Positions 1 to 5,172 of a stretch of 5,582 bases of DNA are shown here, one piece after another. The first letter of the stretch is position 1. Each line of letters opens with the position of its first letter. The notes below the pieces were generated by a model. It saw only the letters and a list, made by a program, of their open reading frames with translations, made no database searches and was not told the DNA's origin. This DNA is from Myxococcales bacterium. Lineage in GTDB: Bacteria; Desulfobacterota_B; Binatia; UBA1149; SPBQ01. The stretch is taken from positions 1 to 5,582 of the forward strand of contig SPBQ01000175.1 of the NCBI GenBank assembly GCA_004525875.1. The letters are read 5' to 3'. Made by a program: the position numbers and the translations under genes.

Positions 1-50
1 CAGGCCAGGGCGTGCTCGCGCCCTCCGGTGCCGATGATGAGGACCTTCAT
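1..50 (-). CDS. purD: PurD, phosphoribosylamine-glycine ligase (N-terminal fragment, cut by window edge)
   Basis: Only the first 16 full codons are in the window, reading MKVLIIGTGGREHALA from an ATG at 50-48. This is the characteristic start of GAR synthetase: a first beta strand followed by the GxGGREHA nucleotide-binding loop of the ATP-grasp enzyme. PurD joins glycine to 5-phosphoribosylamine using ATP, the second step of de novo purine synthesis, in the cytosol. It lies 24 nt downstream of the purH stop on the same strand, the common purH-purD order in proteobacteria, so it is probably co-transcribed and coupled. No strong Shine-Dalgarno is visible in that 24-nt gap. The remainder of the protein lies beyond the left edge, so its integrity cannot be judged. 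Confidence 0.93.
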   Translation of the reverse strand, partial: MKVLIIGTGGREHALA

Positions 51-74
51 GAGACCGTCGGTGCGATCATCTCA

Positions 75-1715
75 CTAGTGCCGGAAATGGCGGATCCCCG
101 TCATGACCATCGCCATGCCGTGCTCGTCAGCCGCAGCGATGATCTCGTCGTCGCGCAGGCTGCCGCCGGGCTGGATGGCGGCCACCGCGCCCGCCTCGGC
201 GCAGACATCCAGCCCGTCGCGGAACGGGAAGAACGCGTCGGATGCCACCACCGACCCCTTCGTCTCGAGGCCATGCTCGCGCGCCCTCGCCACGGCGATG
301 CGCGCGGAGTCGACGCGGCTCATCTGCCCCGCGCCGACGCCGACGATGCGATCGCCTGAGGCGAGCACGATCGCGTTCGACTTCACATGTTTCGAGACCC
401 GCCAGGCGAAATCGAGCGTGCGCAGCTCTGCCGCGTCCGGCTTACGCCGGGACACGACGCTCAACGCCGCGGCCGCGCTTCCCTCGAGATCACGGGTCTG
501 AACGAGCAGCCCTCCGAGAACGCGTTTCATGTCTGCGGCCTCGCGCCCGCCGGCCACGCGCGGGTCTACCTCGAGCAGCCGGACGTTGCGCAGCTTCGGT
601 GTCGACTGGTAGATCTCCAGCGCTTCCCTCGTGAACGCCGGCGCGAGCACGATCTCGAGGAAAACGTCCTTCATCTGCTCGGCGGTCGCACCGTCCACCG
701 CCCGGTTGAAGGCCACGATCCCCCCGAAGATCGAGACGGGATCGCAGCTCCGGGCCTTGACGAAAGCCTCCAGCGGGCTGTCGGCCAGCGCCGCACCGCA
801 AGGGTTGGTGTGCTTGATGGCGACGCAGACGGTCTCGTCGAATTCCATCACGAGCTGCAGGGCGGCGTCGGCGTCGACGATATTGTTGTAGGAGAGCTCC
901 TTGCCCTGGATCACCTTCGCCGCGGCGATCGAGGGGCCCTCGACCATGGCCGCGCGATAGACGGCGGCATGCTGGTGGGGATTCTCGCCGTAGCGGAGGT
1001 CCTGCACCTTGTGCCACTGCTGATGAATCGTGTCGCCGAAGCGCTTCTCGTTGGCGTCCTCGTCGTCGGTATCGGATTGCTTGCCGAGCCAGTCGGCGAT
1101 CATGCCGTCGTAGGCTGCCGTGGCGCGGTAAGCCTTGACCGCCAGCCGCCACCGCGTCCGTTCCGAGACCGCCCCGTCGGCTCGGATTTCGGCGAGCACG
1201 GCGTCGTAGTCGTCCGGGTCGACGACGATTGCGACGTCGGCGTGGTTCTTGGCCGCCGAGCGCACCATTGACGGCCCGCCGATGTCGATGTTTTCGATCG
1301 CCTCCTCGAAGCTGCAGCCCCGCGACGTGACCTCGGCGAACGGATAGAGGTTCACGCAGACCAGGTCGATATAGGAGATGCCGTTCGCGGCGACCTCCTG
1401 GCGGTGGCTCGCGTCGTCGCGGCGCGCGAGGATACCGCCGTGAACCCTGGGGTGCAGCGTCTTTACGCGACCATCGAGAATCTCCGGCGAACCCGTGTGC
1501 TCGCTGACATCGACCACGTCGAGCCCGGCCTCCCGCAGCGCACCGGCCGTGCCTCCGGTGGACAGGATCTGCACGCCCTGCTCGACGAGCCCGCGCGCGA
1601 ACTCGACGATCCCGGTCTTGTCGCTCACGCTGATGAGCGCACGTTCCACTCGTGTCGCCACGTCGCTTCCCTCCCCGGGTTCCGACCCTTGACGGGCTGC
1701 TGCCGGCTGACTCAT
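75..1715 (-). CDS. purH: PurH, bifunctional AICAR transformylase / IMP cyclohydrolase
   Basis: This 546-residue protein catalyses the last two steps of de novo purine synthesis: formyl transfer from 10-formyl-THF to AICAR, then ring closure to IMP. The N-terminal MGS-like cyclohydrolase domain (about residues 24-155) shows [33 protein letters not shown] and [17 protein letters not shown]. The C-terminal transformylase domain (about 240-546) shows LRYGENPHQ (240-248), [12 protein letters not shown], the catalytic Lys-His motif KHTNPCG (301-307), [18 protein letters not shown] and a typical end in GIRHFRH. Nothing essential appears to be missing. The ATG at 1715 overlaps the alr stop in ATGA and has GAGGAGG (1726-1720) in front, which favours coupled initiation. 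A GTG at 1661, with GGGGAGG 8 nt upstream, would give 528 residues, close to the E. coli length (529), and would remove a low-complexity 18-residue extension. Function is certain; the start is open between these two. Confidence 0.97.
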   Translation of the reverse strand: MSQPAAARQGSEPGEGSDVATRVERALISVSDKTGIVEFARGLVEQGVQILSTGGTAGALREAGLDVVDVSEHTGSPEILDGRVKTLHPRVHGGILARRDDASHRQEVAANGISYIDLVCVNLYPFAEVTSRGCSFEEAIENIDIGGPSMVRSAAKNHADVAIVVDPDDYDAVLAEIRADGAVSERTRWRLAVKAYRATAAYDGMIADWLGKQSDTDDEDANEKRFGDTIHQQWHKVQDLRYGENPHQHAAVYRAAMVEGPSIAAAKVIQGKELSYNNIVDADAALQLVMEFDETVCVAIKHTNPCGAALADSPLEAFVKARSCDPVSIFGGIVAFNRAVDGATAEQMKDVFLEIVLAPAFTREALEIYQSTPKLRNVRLLEVDPRVAGGREAADMKRVLGGLLVQTRDLEGSAAAALSVVSRRKPDAAELRTLDFAWRVSKHVKSNAIVLASGDRIVGVGAGQMSRVDSARIAVARAREHGLETKGSVVASDAFFPFRDGLDVCAEAGAVAAIQPGGSLRDDEIIAAADEHGMAMVMTGIRHFRH

Positions 1716-2827
1716 GAAGCCTCCTCGTAGACCCGATCGACGCGGCGCCCCACGCGCGCGACGAGCTCATAAGAGATCGTATCGGCCAGCGCCGCGACCT
1801 CGCCCGCATCGAGCCCCGGTCCCCACAGAATCATTCGCGTGCCGACCTCGACGTCACCATCGTCGAGCTCCGTCACGTCGACCATCACGTGGTCCATGCA
1901 GACACGGCCGAGAACCGGAACGCGCCGGTCGCCGAGAAGCGCCACCCCGCGATTGGAGAGCGCCCGCGGATATCCATCGGCGTACCCACAGCGAAGCGTC
2001 GCAACGCGGGTCGGCCTCTCGGTCCGGAACGTATGCCCATAGCCAATACCCTCGCCGGGGCCAACCCCGGCCACACGCACGACGCCGCCCTCGAGCGTCA
2101 TGACGGGACGCAGCGAGGCGTGGCCAGCGAGCGAGGTGTCCGGGTAGAGCCCGTAGAGCATCAGGCCGGGCCGCACCATGTCGAGATGGCTGGCAGGGCG
2201 CGTCAGTATCCCGGCGCTGTTGGCGAGGTGGCACGGTAGCGCCGGCCCGCGTTCGGCCACGGCCCGCGCGGCCTCCTGGAGCAGCTCGACCTGCCCATCG
2301 GTGACCTCTGTCGTAACCGACTCTGCGAGCGCGAAGTGCGAGCACAGCGCGGCCGGGCGGGTACCACGAGTCGATCGGATGCGCTTGACGAAATCGACCG
2401 CATCGCGCGGTTCCACACCGAGCCGCCGCATGCCCGTGTCGATCTTCACGTGGACGGCTAGCTCGGTGCCGGCCGCTGCGGCGGCCGCACCGCAGGCCAT
2501 GACGACGTCGATATCGGAGACGACGATCTCGACACCCGACGCGACCGCGGCCTGGGCGTCGTCCGGGCACAGACCGCCGAACACGACGACGCGCGCATCG
2601 GGCAGCGCGAGGCGAATCGCGCGCGCCTCGGCGAGCGTGGCCACACCGAACGTCGTGCACCCCTGGCGCGAGAGCGCGCCGGCCACCTCGAAAGAGCCGT
2701 GGCCGTACGCGTCGGCCTTGACCATCGCGAGGATGGAGACCGAACGGCCGACGAGACGGCGGACCTCGGAGTAGTTGTGGGCCAGAGCGGCCAGATCGAT
2801 GCGTGCGAGAGGCTGGCTAGGACTCAA
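1712..2827 (-). CDS. alr: Alr, PLP-dependent alanine racemase
   Basis: This 371-residue fold-type III PLP enzyme interconverts L- and D-alanine, supplying D-Ala for peptidoglycan in the cytosol. The N-terminal barrel carries the PLP-binding lysine K37 in MVKADAYGHG, KIDTGMRRLG (128-137, with the lysine at the position that is carboxylated in the Geobacillus enzyme), HLANSAG (200-206) and VRPGLMLYG with R219, the pyridine-nitrogen partner. The C-terminal domain carries the second catalytic base Y282 in GYADGYPR, and GRVCMDH with the substrate-contacting M311. Length is normal. The start is a TTG at 2827: an in-frame stop lies at 2854-2852 and no other usual start codon fits the N-terminus. It has no Shine-Dalgarno at usable distance, and a predicted promoter ends about 7 nt upstream (see promoter entry). 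The stop overlaps the purH start by 4 nt, so it is the first gene of an alr-purH-purD unit. A biosynthetic rather than catabolic (DadX) role is inferred from this context. Confidence 0.96.
   Translation of the reverse strand: MSPSQPLARIDLAALAHNYSEVRRLVGRSVSILAMVKADAYGHGSFEVAGALSRQGCTTFGVATLAEARAIRLALPDARVVVFGGLCPDDAQAAVASGVEIVVSDIDVVMACGAAAAAAGTELAVHVKIDTGMRRLGVEPRDAVDFVKRIRSTRGTRPAALCSHFALAESVTTEVTDGQVELLQEAARAVAERGPALPCHLANSAGILTRPASHLDMVRPGLMLYGLYPDTSLAGHASLRPVMTLEGGVVRVAGVGPGEGIGYGHTFRTERPTRVATLRCGYADGYPRALSNRGVALLGDRRVPVLGRVCMDHVMVDVTELDDGDVEVGTRMILWGPGLDAGEVAALADTISYELVARVGRRVDRVYEEAS
1720..1726 (-). promoter_or_regulatory. Strong Shine-Dalgarno for the upstream purH start, inside the alr 3' end
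   Basis: The minus strand reads GAGGAGG four bases before the ATG at 1715. It lies within the last codons of alr, whose TGA overlaps that ATG. This supports translation from the ATG by terminating alr ribosomes. A competing site, GGGGAGG at 1676-1670, precedes the internal GTG at 1661 with 8 nt spacing, so both starts could be used. Confidence 0.6.
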
Positions 2828-2834
2828 GAAGGGG

Positions 2835-2863
2835 CGGATACCACCGCCGGTTCAGGTTGTAAA
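2835..2863 (-). promoter_or_regulatory. Candidate sigma70-type promoter for alr-purH-purD (extended -10)
   Basis: Read on the minus strand: -35 TTTACA (2863-2858, five of six consensus bases), a 17-bp spacer, and -10 TATCCG (2840-2835, three of six) preceded by TGG, the extended -10 dinucleotide TGn. This is the only AT-richer patch in the 66-bp divergent gap. Transcription would begin near 2828, almost on the TTG start of alr at 2827, implying a leaderless or nearly leaderless transcript. The spacing and extended -10 support it; the weak -10 hexamer and unknown host promoter consensus limit confidence. Confidence 0.4.
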
Positions 2864-2885
2864 GGCGCCGGCACAGAGCTAATTC
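2857..2885 (+). promoter_or_regulatory. Possible weak promoter for thiS-thiG-thiE
   Basis: The thi genes need a promoter in the same 66-bp gap. The best I can find is TTGTAA (2857-2862) with either GCTAAT (2878-2883, four of six -10 bases but only a 15-bp spacer) or TAATTC (2880-2885, 17-bp spacer but two of six bases). Either choice would start transcription within a few bases of the thiS ATG at 2894 and overlaps the opposing alr promoter. No THI-box riboswitch elements are seen. Confidence 0.2.
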
Positions 2886-2893
2886 AGCGACGA

Positions 2894-3115
2894 ATGGCCG
2901 CGAAGAACACGATCGTGAACGTCCTCGTGAACGGCGAGGAGACCGAGCTGGACAACGGCCTGACGGTCGCCGGGCTCGTCGAAACGCTCGGGCTGAAATC
3001 GCGGCGCGTGGCCGTCGAGCTCAATCGCGACGTGCTGAGTCGCGAGCGCTGGCAGGAGACCACCCTCCGGGAGCGCGACCAGATCGAGATCGTGCAGTTC
3101 GTCGGCGGGGGCTGA
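2894..3115 (+). CDS. thiS: ThiS, sulfur-carrier protein for thiamine thiazole synthesis
   Basis: This 73-residue ubiquitin-fold protein carries sulfur as a C-terminal thiocarboxylate to ThiG. Family features are the first strand VNVLVNG, the segment [12 protein letters not shown], the [15 protein letters not shown] core typical of ThiS, and the C-terminal [11 protein letters not shown], whose terminal Gly-Gly is adenylated and then thiolated. The ATG at 2894 was chosen because the open frame upstream of it only mirrors the alr gene and promoter gap. A GTG at 2915 would give 66 residues, the length of E. coli ThiS, so the start is not settled; neither has a good Shine-Dalgarno. It is followed by thiG after 8 nt. 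The ThiF-type adenylating partner is not in the window and must be encoded elsewhere. Confidence 0.92.
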   Translation: MAAKNTIVNVLVNGEETELDNGLTVAGLVETLGLKSRRVAVELNRDVLSRERWQETTLRERDQIEIVQFVGGG

Positions 3116-3123
3116 GCTCGGCG

Positions 3124-3906
3124 TTGGATTCCACTCCCGACACCTACGAGATCGCCGGCCGCACGTTCAGCTCGAGGCTGATCGTCGGCACCGGCAAGTA
3201 CCGCGATTTCGCCGAGACTCGCGCGGCCGTGGAGGAGTCCGGCGCACAGATCGTGACCGTCGCCGTGCGTCGGGTGAACATCACCGACCGCGAGTCCGAG
3301 AACCTCCTCGACTACCTCGACCCCGAGCGCTTCACGATCCTGCCGAACACCGCCGGCTGTTACACCGCCGAGGACGCCGTCCGGACGGCGCGACTGGCGC
3401 GCGAGGCCGGCGTCGGCAATCTCCTCAAGCTCGAGGTCATCGGCAACGAGAAGACACTGATGCCCGACGTGCAAGCAACGATCGAGGCCGCCGGCGTGCT
3501 GGTAGAGGACGGATTCGACGTGTTGCCGTACGTGACCGACGATCCCGTTGCCTGCAACCGGCTCGAGGACATCGGCTGCGCCGCCGTGATGCCGCTGGCA
3601 GCGCCGATCGGCTCCGGCCTCGGCATCCGCAATCCGTACAGCATCCGCATCATCCTCGAACAGAGCTCCGTGCCCGTCATCGTCGATGCCGGCGTCGGCA
3701 CGGCTTCCGACGCGGCCGAGGTGATGGAGCTCGGTTGCACGGCGGTCCTCATGAACACGGCGATCGCGGGCGCCGACGACCCACTTCTCATGGCGCGCGC
3801 GATGAGGCTCGGCGTCGAGGCCGGTCGAGCCGCCTACCGCGCGGGCCGCATCGGCATGAAACTCCACGCCACCGCCTCCTCCCCGATCACCGGTCTGATC
3901 GACTGA
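3124..3906 (+). CDS. thiG: ThiG, thiazole synthase
   Basis: This 260-residue TIM-barrel enzyme builds the thiazole phosphate of thiamine from 1-deoxy-D-xylulose 5-phosphate, ThiS thiocarboxylate and dehydroglycine. Visible family motifs are [12 protein letters not shown] (15-26), [40 protein letters not shown] with the Schiff-base lysine K102 and E104, [12 protein letters not shown] (phosphate loop, 157-168), [18 protein letters not shown] with D188, and [14 protein letters not shown]. The K-to-D spacing of 86 equals that recalled for the Bacillus subtilis enzyme (K96/D182). Length is normal. It starts at a TTG (3124), 8 nt after thiS; no ATG or GTG fits the N-terminus. Its TGA (3904-3906) overlaps the likely start of the next gene. 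The dehydroglycine source (ThiH or ThiO) is not in this window. Confidence 0.97.
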   Translation: MDSTPDTYEIAGRTFSSRLIVGTGKYRDFAETRAAVEESGAQIVTVAVRRVNITDRESENLLDYLDPERFTILPNTAGCYTAEDAVRTARLAREAGVGNLLKLEVIGNEKTLMPDVQATIEAAGVLVEDGFDVLPYVTDDPVACNRLEDIGCAAVMPLAAPIGSGLGIRNPYSIRIILEQSSVPVIVDAGVGTASDAAEVMELGCTAVLMNTAIAGADDPLLMARAMRLGVEAGRAAYRAGRIGMKLHATASSPITGLID

Positions 3907-4547
3907 GCGTCCCGTTCCAAACACCCGCGCTCTGCATCATTACCGACGAGCGGCAGTCGCCCGAGCGAACCGCGGTGGTCGTCGAACGGGCCTGTGCCGG
4001 CGCCGCAGCGAGATCGATCCTCGTACAGCTCCGTCATCGTCGGCTGGCGACACGTGAGTTGCAGCGGCTCGCCGAATGGCTCCGGCGGATCACCTCGGAT
4101 CACGGCGCTCGCCTGATTCTGAACGACCGAGTCGACGTCGCGCTGGCAACGAGCGCCGATGGTGTGCACCTGCCCGCTGCAGGCATGAACGTCGACGCCG
4201 CTCGCAAGCTCCTCGGGCCGGACCTGATGCTCGGGCGCTCGGTGCACTCGATCGACGAGATCCGCGCACTCGCCGACGCCCCGCTCGACTATCTCCAATA
4301 CGGACCGATCTACGCCACACCCTCTAAGGCCGCATACGGAGCGCCCCACGGCGAGGAACGCTTCAAGGAAGCGATCGGTGCGAGCGGTGCGCGGCCGCTG
4401 GTCGCTGTCGGCGGAATCAACGCCGAGCGCGCTGCGCGGCTGCGCGCGCTGGGCGCCGCGGGGGTCGCAGTGATCGGCGCCGTCACGGGAGCGGGCGATC
4501 CCGCAACCGCCGCCAACAACCTGCTCTCCGCTCTCGAGCAGAACTAG
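3903..4547 (+). CDS. ThiE/TenI-family protein (thiamine-phosphate synthase or thiazole tautomerase); likely CTG start
   Basis: From a CTG at 3903 the protein has 214 residues, the usual ThiE/TenI length. It shows the family TIM-barrel motifs: ALCIITDE (9-16), [10 protein letters not shown] (39-48), [13 protein letters not shown] (70-82), ADGVHLP (85-91), LGRSVHS (110-116), [14 protein letters not shown] (129-142), PLVAVGGI (165-172) and GVAVIGAV (187-194). ThiE joins HMP-PP and thiazole phosphate; TenI aromatises the thiazole made by ThiG. Here the acidic Gln-Asp/Glu-Asp segment usual after ADGVHLG in ThiE (Mg-binding) is replaced by PAAGMN, and GRSVHS with H115 looks like TenI, so tautomerase activity is a serious alternative. 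The frame lacks ATG, GTG or TTG between the end of thiG and the first strand; the CTG overlapping the thiG stop (CTGA) gives a coupled start. A downstream GTG (3975) would delete the first strand. Family is secure, exact enzyme and start are not. Confidence 0.88.
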   Translation: MSVPFQTPALCIITDERQSPERTAVVVERACAGAAARSILVQLRHRRLATRELQRLAEWLRRITSDHGARLILNDRVDVALATSADGVHLPAAGMNVDAARKLLGPDLMLGRSVHSIDEIRALADAPLDYLQYGPIYATPSKAAYGAPHGEERFKEAIGASGARPLVAVGGINAERAARLRALGAAGVAVIGAVTGAGDPATAANNLLSALEQN

Positions 4548-4589
4548 ACCATATGGAGTGACCGGCTCCGTTTCGTAACGATGTGGTCT
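4546..4589 (+). other. Stem-loop at the 3' end of the thi unit (possible mRNA end structure)
   Basis: Bases 4546-4554 pair with 4581-4589 over 9 bp as RNA (one G-U pair), with GGAG/CTCC (4555-4558 / 4566-4569) able to form an inner stem. It starts on the stop codon of the thiE-like gene. No T-run follows, so it does not qualify as a factor-independent terminator; it may protect the mRNA end. Low confidence. Confidence 0.25.
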
Positions 4590-4603
4590 CATTGAAGAGC
4601 CAC

Positions 4604-4620
4604 CGTGGCACGAAGCCACG
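4604..4620. repeat. Short perfect hairpin (6-bp stem, 5-nt loop)
   Basis: CGTGGC (4604-4609) and GCCACG (4615-4620) are a perfect inverted repeat around the loop ACGAA. It lies 57 bp after the thiE-like stop. Neither side has a T-run, so it is not a classical terminator, and its role is unknown. Confidence 0.45.
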
Positions 4621-4648
4621 AATCAGCGCGGATTGGCCCCGAGGGGCC

Positions 4649-4692
4649 GCCGGAGGCGGCGCTATATGATGGGACGGCGAGCGCAGCTCGCC
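4649..4692. repeat. Imperfect direct repeat, copy 1 of 2 (44 nt)
   Basis: This copy and the one at 4719-4762 share the block GCCGGAG, then GCGCTAT, GATGG and GGCGAGC in the same order, and both end in GCC, with a few substitutions and compensating 2-nt indels. Start-to-start distance is 70 bp. It ends in the 7-bp GGCGAGC/GCTCGCC hairpin. Confidence 0.55.
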
Positions 4693-4718
4693 CGGTTGGC
4701 TCGCCGGGCGAGGCGACT

Positions 4719-4762
4719 GCCGGAGACCGCGCTATCCATGATGGCAGGGCGAGCCAGCTGCC
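4719..4762. repeat. Imperfect direct repeat, copy 2 of 2 (44 nt)
   Basis: Second copy of the 44-nt unit. Its terminal GGCAG/CTGCC (4743-4747/4758-4762) replaces the 7-bp stem of copy 1, so hairpin potential is kept with different bases. The last GCC begins a third partial copy (GCCGAAGGCGGCG, 4760-4772) that soon diverges. Confidence 0.55.
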
Positions 4763-4787
4763 GAAGGCGGCGTCATGAAACGGACTT

Positions 4788-4836
4788 GCCATTTCATCAG
4801 AACGGCTCGCGGAGCGAGCGTCTCCGATGAAATGGC
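4788..4836. repeat. 11-bp inverted repeat enclosing a 6-bp hairpin
   Basis: GCCATTTCATC (4788-4798) and GATGAAATGGC (4826-4836) are exact reverse complements. Between them GCTCGC and GCGAGC pair around a GGA loop (4805-4819), so the whole can fold as one long interrupted stem. The arms are AT-richer than their surroundings. ATGAAA also occurs at 4775-4780, giving the left arm an alternative partner. Confidence 0.6.
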
Positions 4837-4863
4837 GCCGGGCCTGCCCAGTCACCCGGCGCC
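4834..4863. repeat. GC-rich 9-bp stem-loop next to the RelE-like gene end
   Basis: GGCGCCGGG (4834-4842) pairs perfectly with CCCGGCGCC (4855-4863) across a 12-nt loop. It lies 27 bp past the stop codon of the minus-strand RelE-like gene, so it could stop or stabilise that transcript, but no T-run follows on either strand. It shares three bases with the preceding 11-bp inverted repeat. Confidence 0.5.
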
Positions 4864-4890
4864 GCCCCATCGACTCCAAGGCTTCAGGCC

Positions 4891-5172
4891 TTAGTGGACA
4901 GTGTGTTCCGGGCCGTCGAGCACGCCGAGCACCGTCAGCGAATCTCGGTTCTCGCTGAGGTGATAGAGGATGAACCAGTCGCCAACCGGCAGGTAGTAGC
5001 ACCCTCGTGCGTCCTCAATCATGTACGACTCGTCGGGCCTCGGATCCTCCGCCAGGGAGAGGATGGCCTCGCTCACTCGGTCCACGGTTTTGCGCGGCAC
5101 ACGCTCCATCTCACGATACGCGCTGTAGGTCATGGCCAGGTCGAGCTCAGTCTGCGATGTTCCCTTCTGCAT
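4891..5172 (-). CDS. RelE/ParE-superfamily toxin-like protein, without a visible antitoxin
   Basis: This 93-residue protein begins at an ATG (5172) with GGAGG 6 nt upstream (5183-5179). Its layout is that of RelE/ParE toxins: a first strand (about 8-16), a helical hairpin with AYREMERVPRKTVDRVSEAI (18-37) and LAEDPRP (40-46), then strands around YYLPVGDWFILYHL (59-72) and SLTVLGVLDG (78-87). Active RelE toxins cleave mRNA in the ribosome, ParE toxins poison gyrase. In the usual pattern RxRVGDYR the arginines are here Y60, P62 and F67, and the C-terminal arginine and tyrosine are replaced (GPEHTVH), so RelE-type mRNA cleavage is doubtful. No antitoxin gene is recognisable upstream or downstream. 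The frame stays open upstream to 5391; an ATG at 5256 (121 residues) is possible but adds low-complexity sequence. It could be a decayed toxin, a ParE-like variant or a domesticated protein. It converges on the hairpin cluster. Confidence 0.65.
   Translation of the reverse strand: MQKGTSQTELDLAMTYSAYREMERVPRKTVDRVSEAILSLAEDPRPDESYMIEDARGCYYLPVGDWFILYHLSENRDSLTVLGVLDGPEHTVH

Larger units (their letters stand above)
4635..4863. repeat. Hairpin-rich intergenic element between convergent genes
   Basis: These 229 bp contain at least six inverted repeats almost end to end: GGCCCC/GGGGCC (4635-4640/4643-4648); GCCGCC/GGCGGC (4646-4651/4655-4660); GGCGAGC/GCTCGCC (4676-4682/4686-4692); a competing 9-bp pair (4687-4695/4704-4712); an 11-bp pair (4788-4798/4826-4836) enclosing GCTCGC/GCGAGC (4805-4810/4814-4819); and a 9-bp pair (4834-4842/4855-4863). 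Short frames cross it, including one on the minus strand from 5002 to 4589, but their composition is Ala/Ser/Pro/Arg-rich and follows the palindromes, so I see no gene. Together with flanks it fills the 343-bp space 4548-4890 between the thiE-like gene and the RelE-like gene. It resembles an interspersed palindromic (REP/BIME-like) repeat. A role in transcript ends or as a mobile palindrome family is inference; no transposase or GTAG-type REP head was recognised. Confidence 0.6.

Noticed and set aside
387..1271. Long plus-strand open frame (294 codons) within purH
   Set aside because: It lies antisense to a fully supported purH, has Arg/Val/Asp-rich composition typical of a mirror frame in GC-rich DNA, and matches no family I know.
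2828..2893. TPP (THI-box) riboswitch upstream of thiS
   Set aside because: The gap is only 66 bp and has none of the conserved CTGAGA or ACCTGATC-type elements, too short for the fold.
2884..3924. Long minus-strand open frame (346 codons) across thiS and thiG
   Set aside because: It is antisense to two clear thi genes and its sequence shows no domain; GC-biased codon positions explain the absence of stops.
3860..3930. Programmed -1 frameshift making a ThiG-ThiE fusion
   Set aside because: The frames are in the right -1 relation, but no convincing slippery heptamer or downstream structure is seen and ThiG ends at its normal length.
4635..4863. CRISPR array
   Set aside because: Only two imperfect 44-nt copies with an internal indel and a 26-nt interval, no uniform repeat/spacer pattern and no cas genes in the window.
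4546..4863. Factor-independent terminators for thi or the RelE-like gene
   Set aside because: Strong stems exist, but none is followed by a T-run on either strand.
4548..4890. tRNA or other known structural RNA in the convergent spacer
   Set aside because: No cloverleaf layout, T-loop motif (GGTTCRANYCC) or other familiar RNA signature was found.
4589..5002. Minus-strand open frame of 137 codons running from the RelE-like gene through the hairpin cluster
   Set aside because: Its sequence is shaped by the palindromes (Ala/Ser/Pro-rich), it overlaps the better-supported RelE-like gene in another frame, and it has no recognisable domain.
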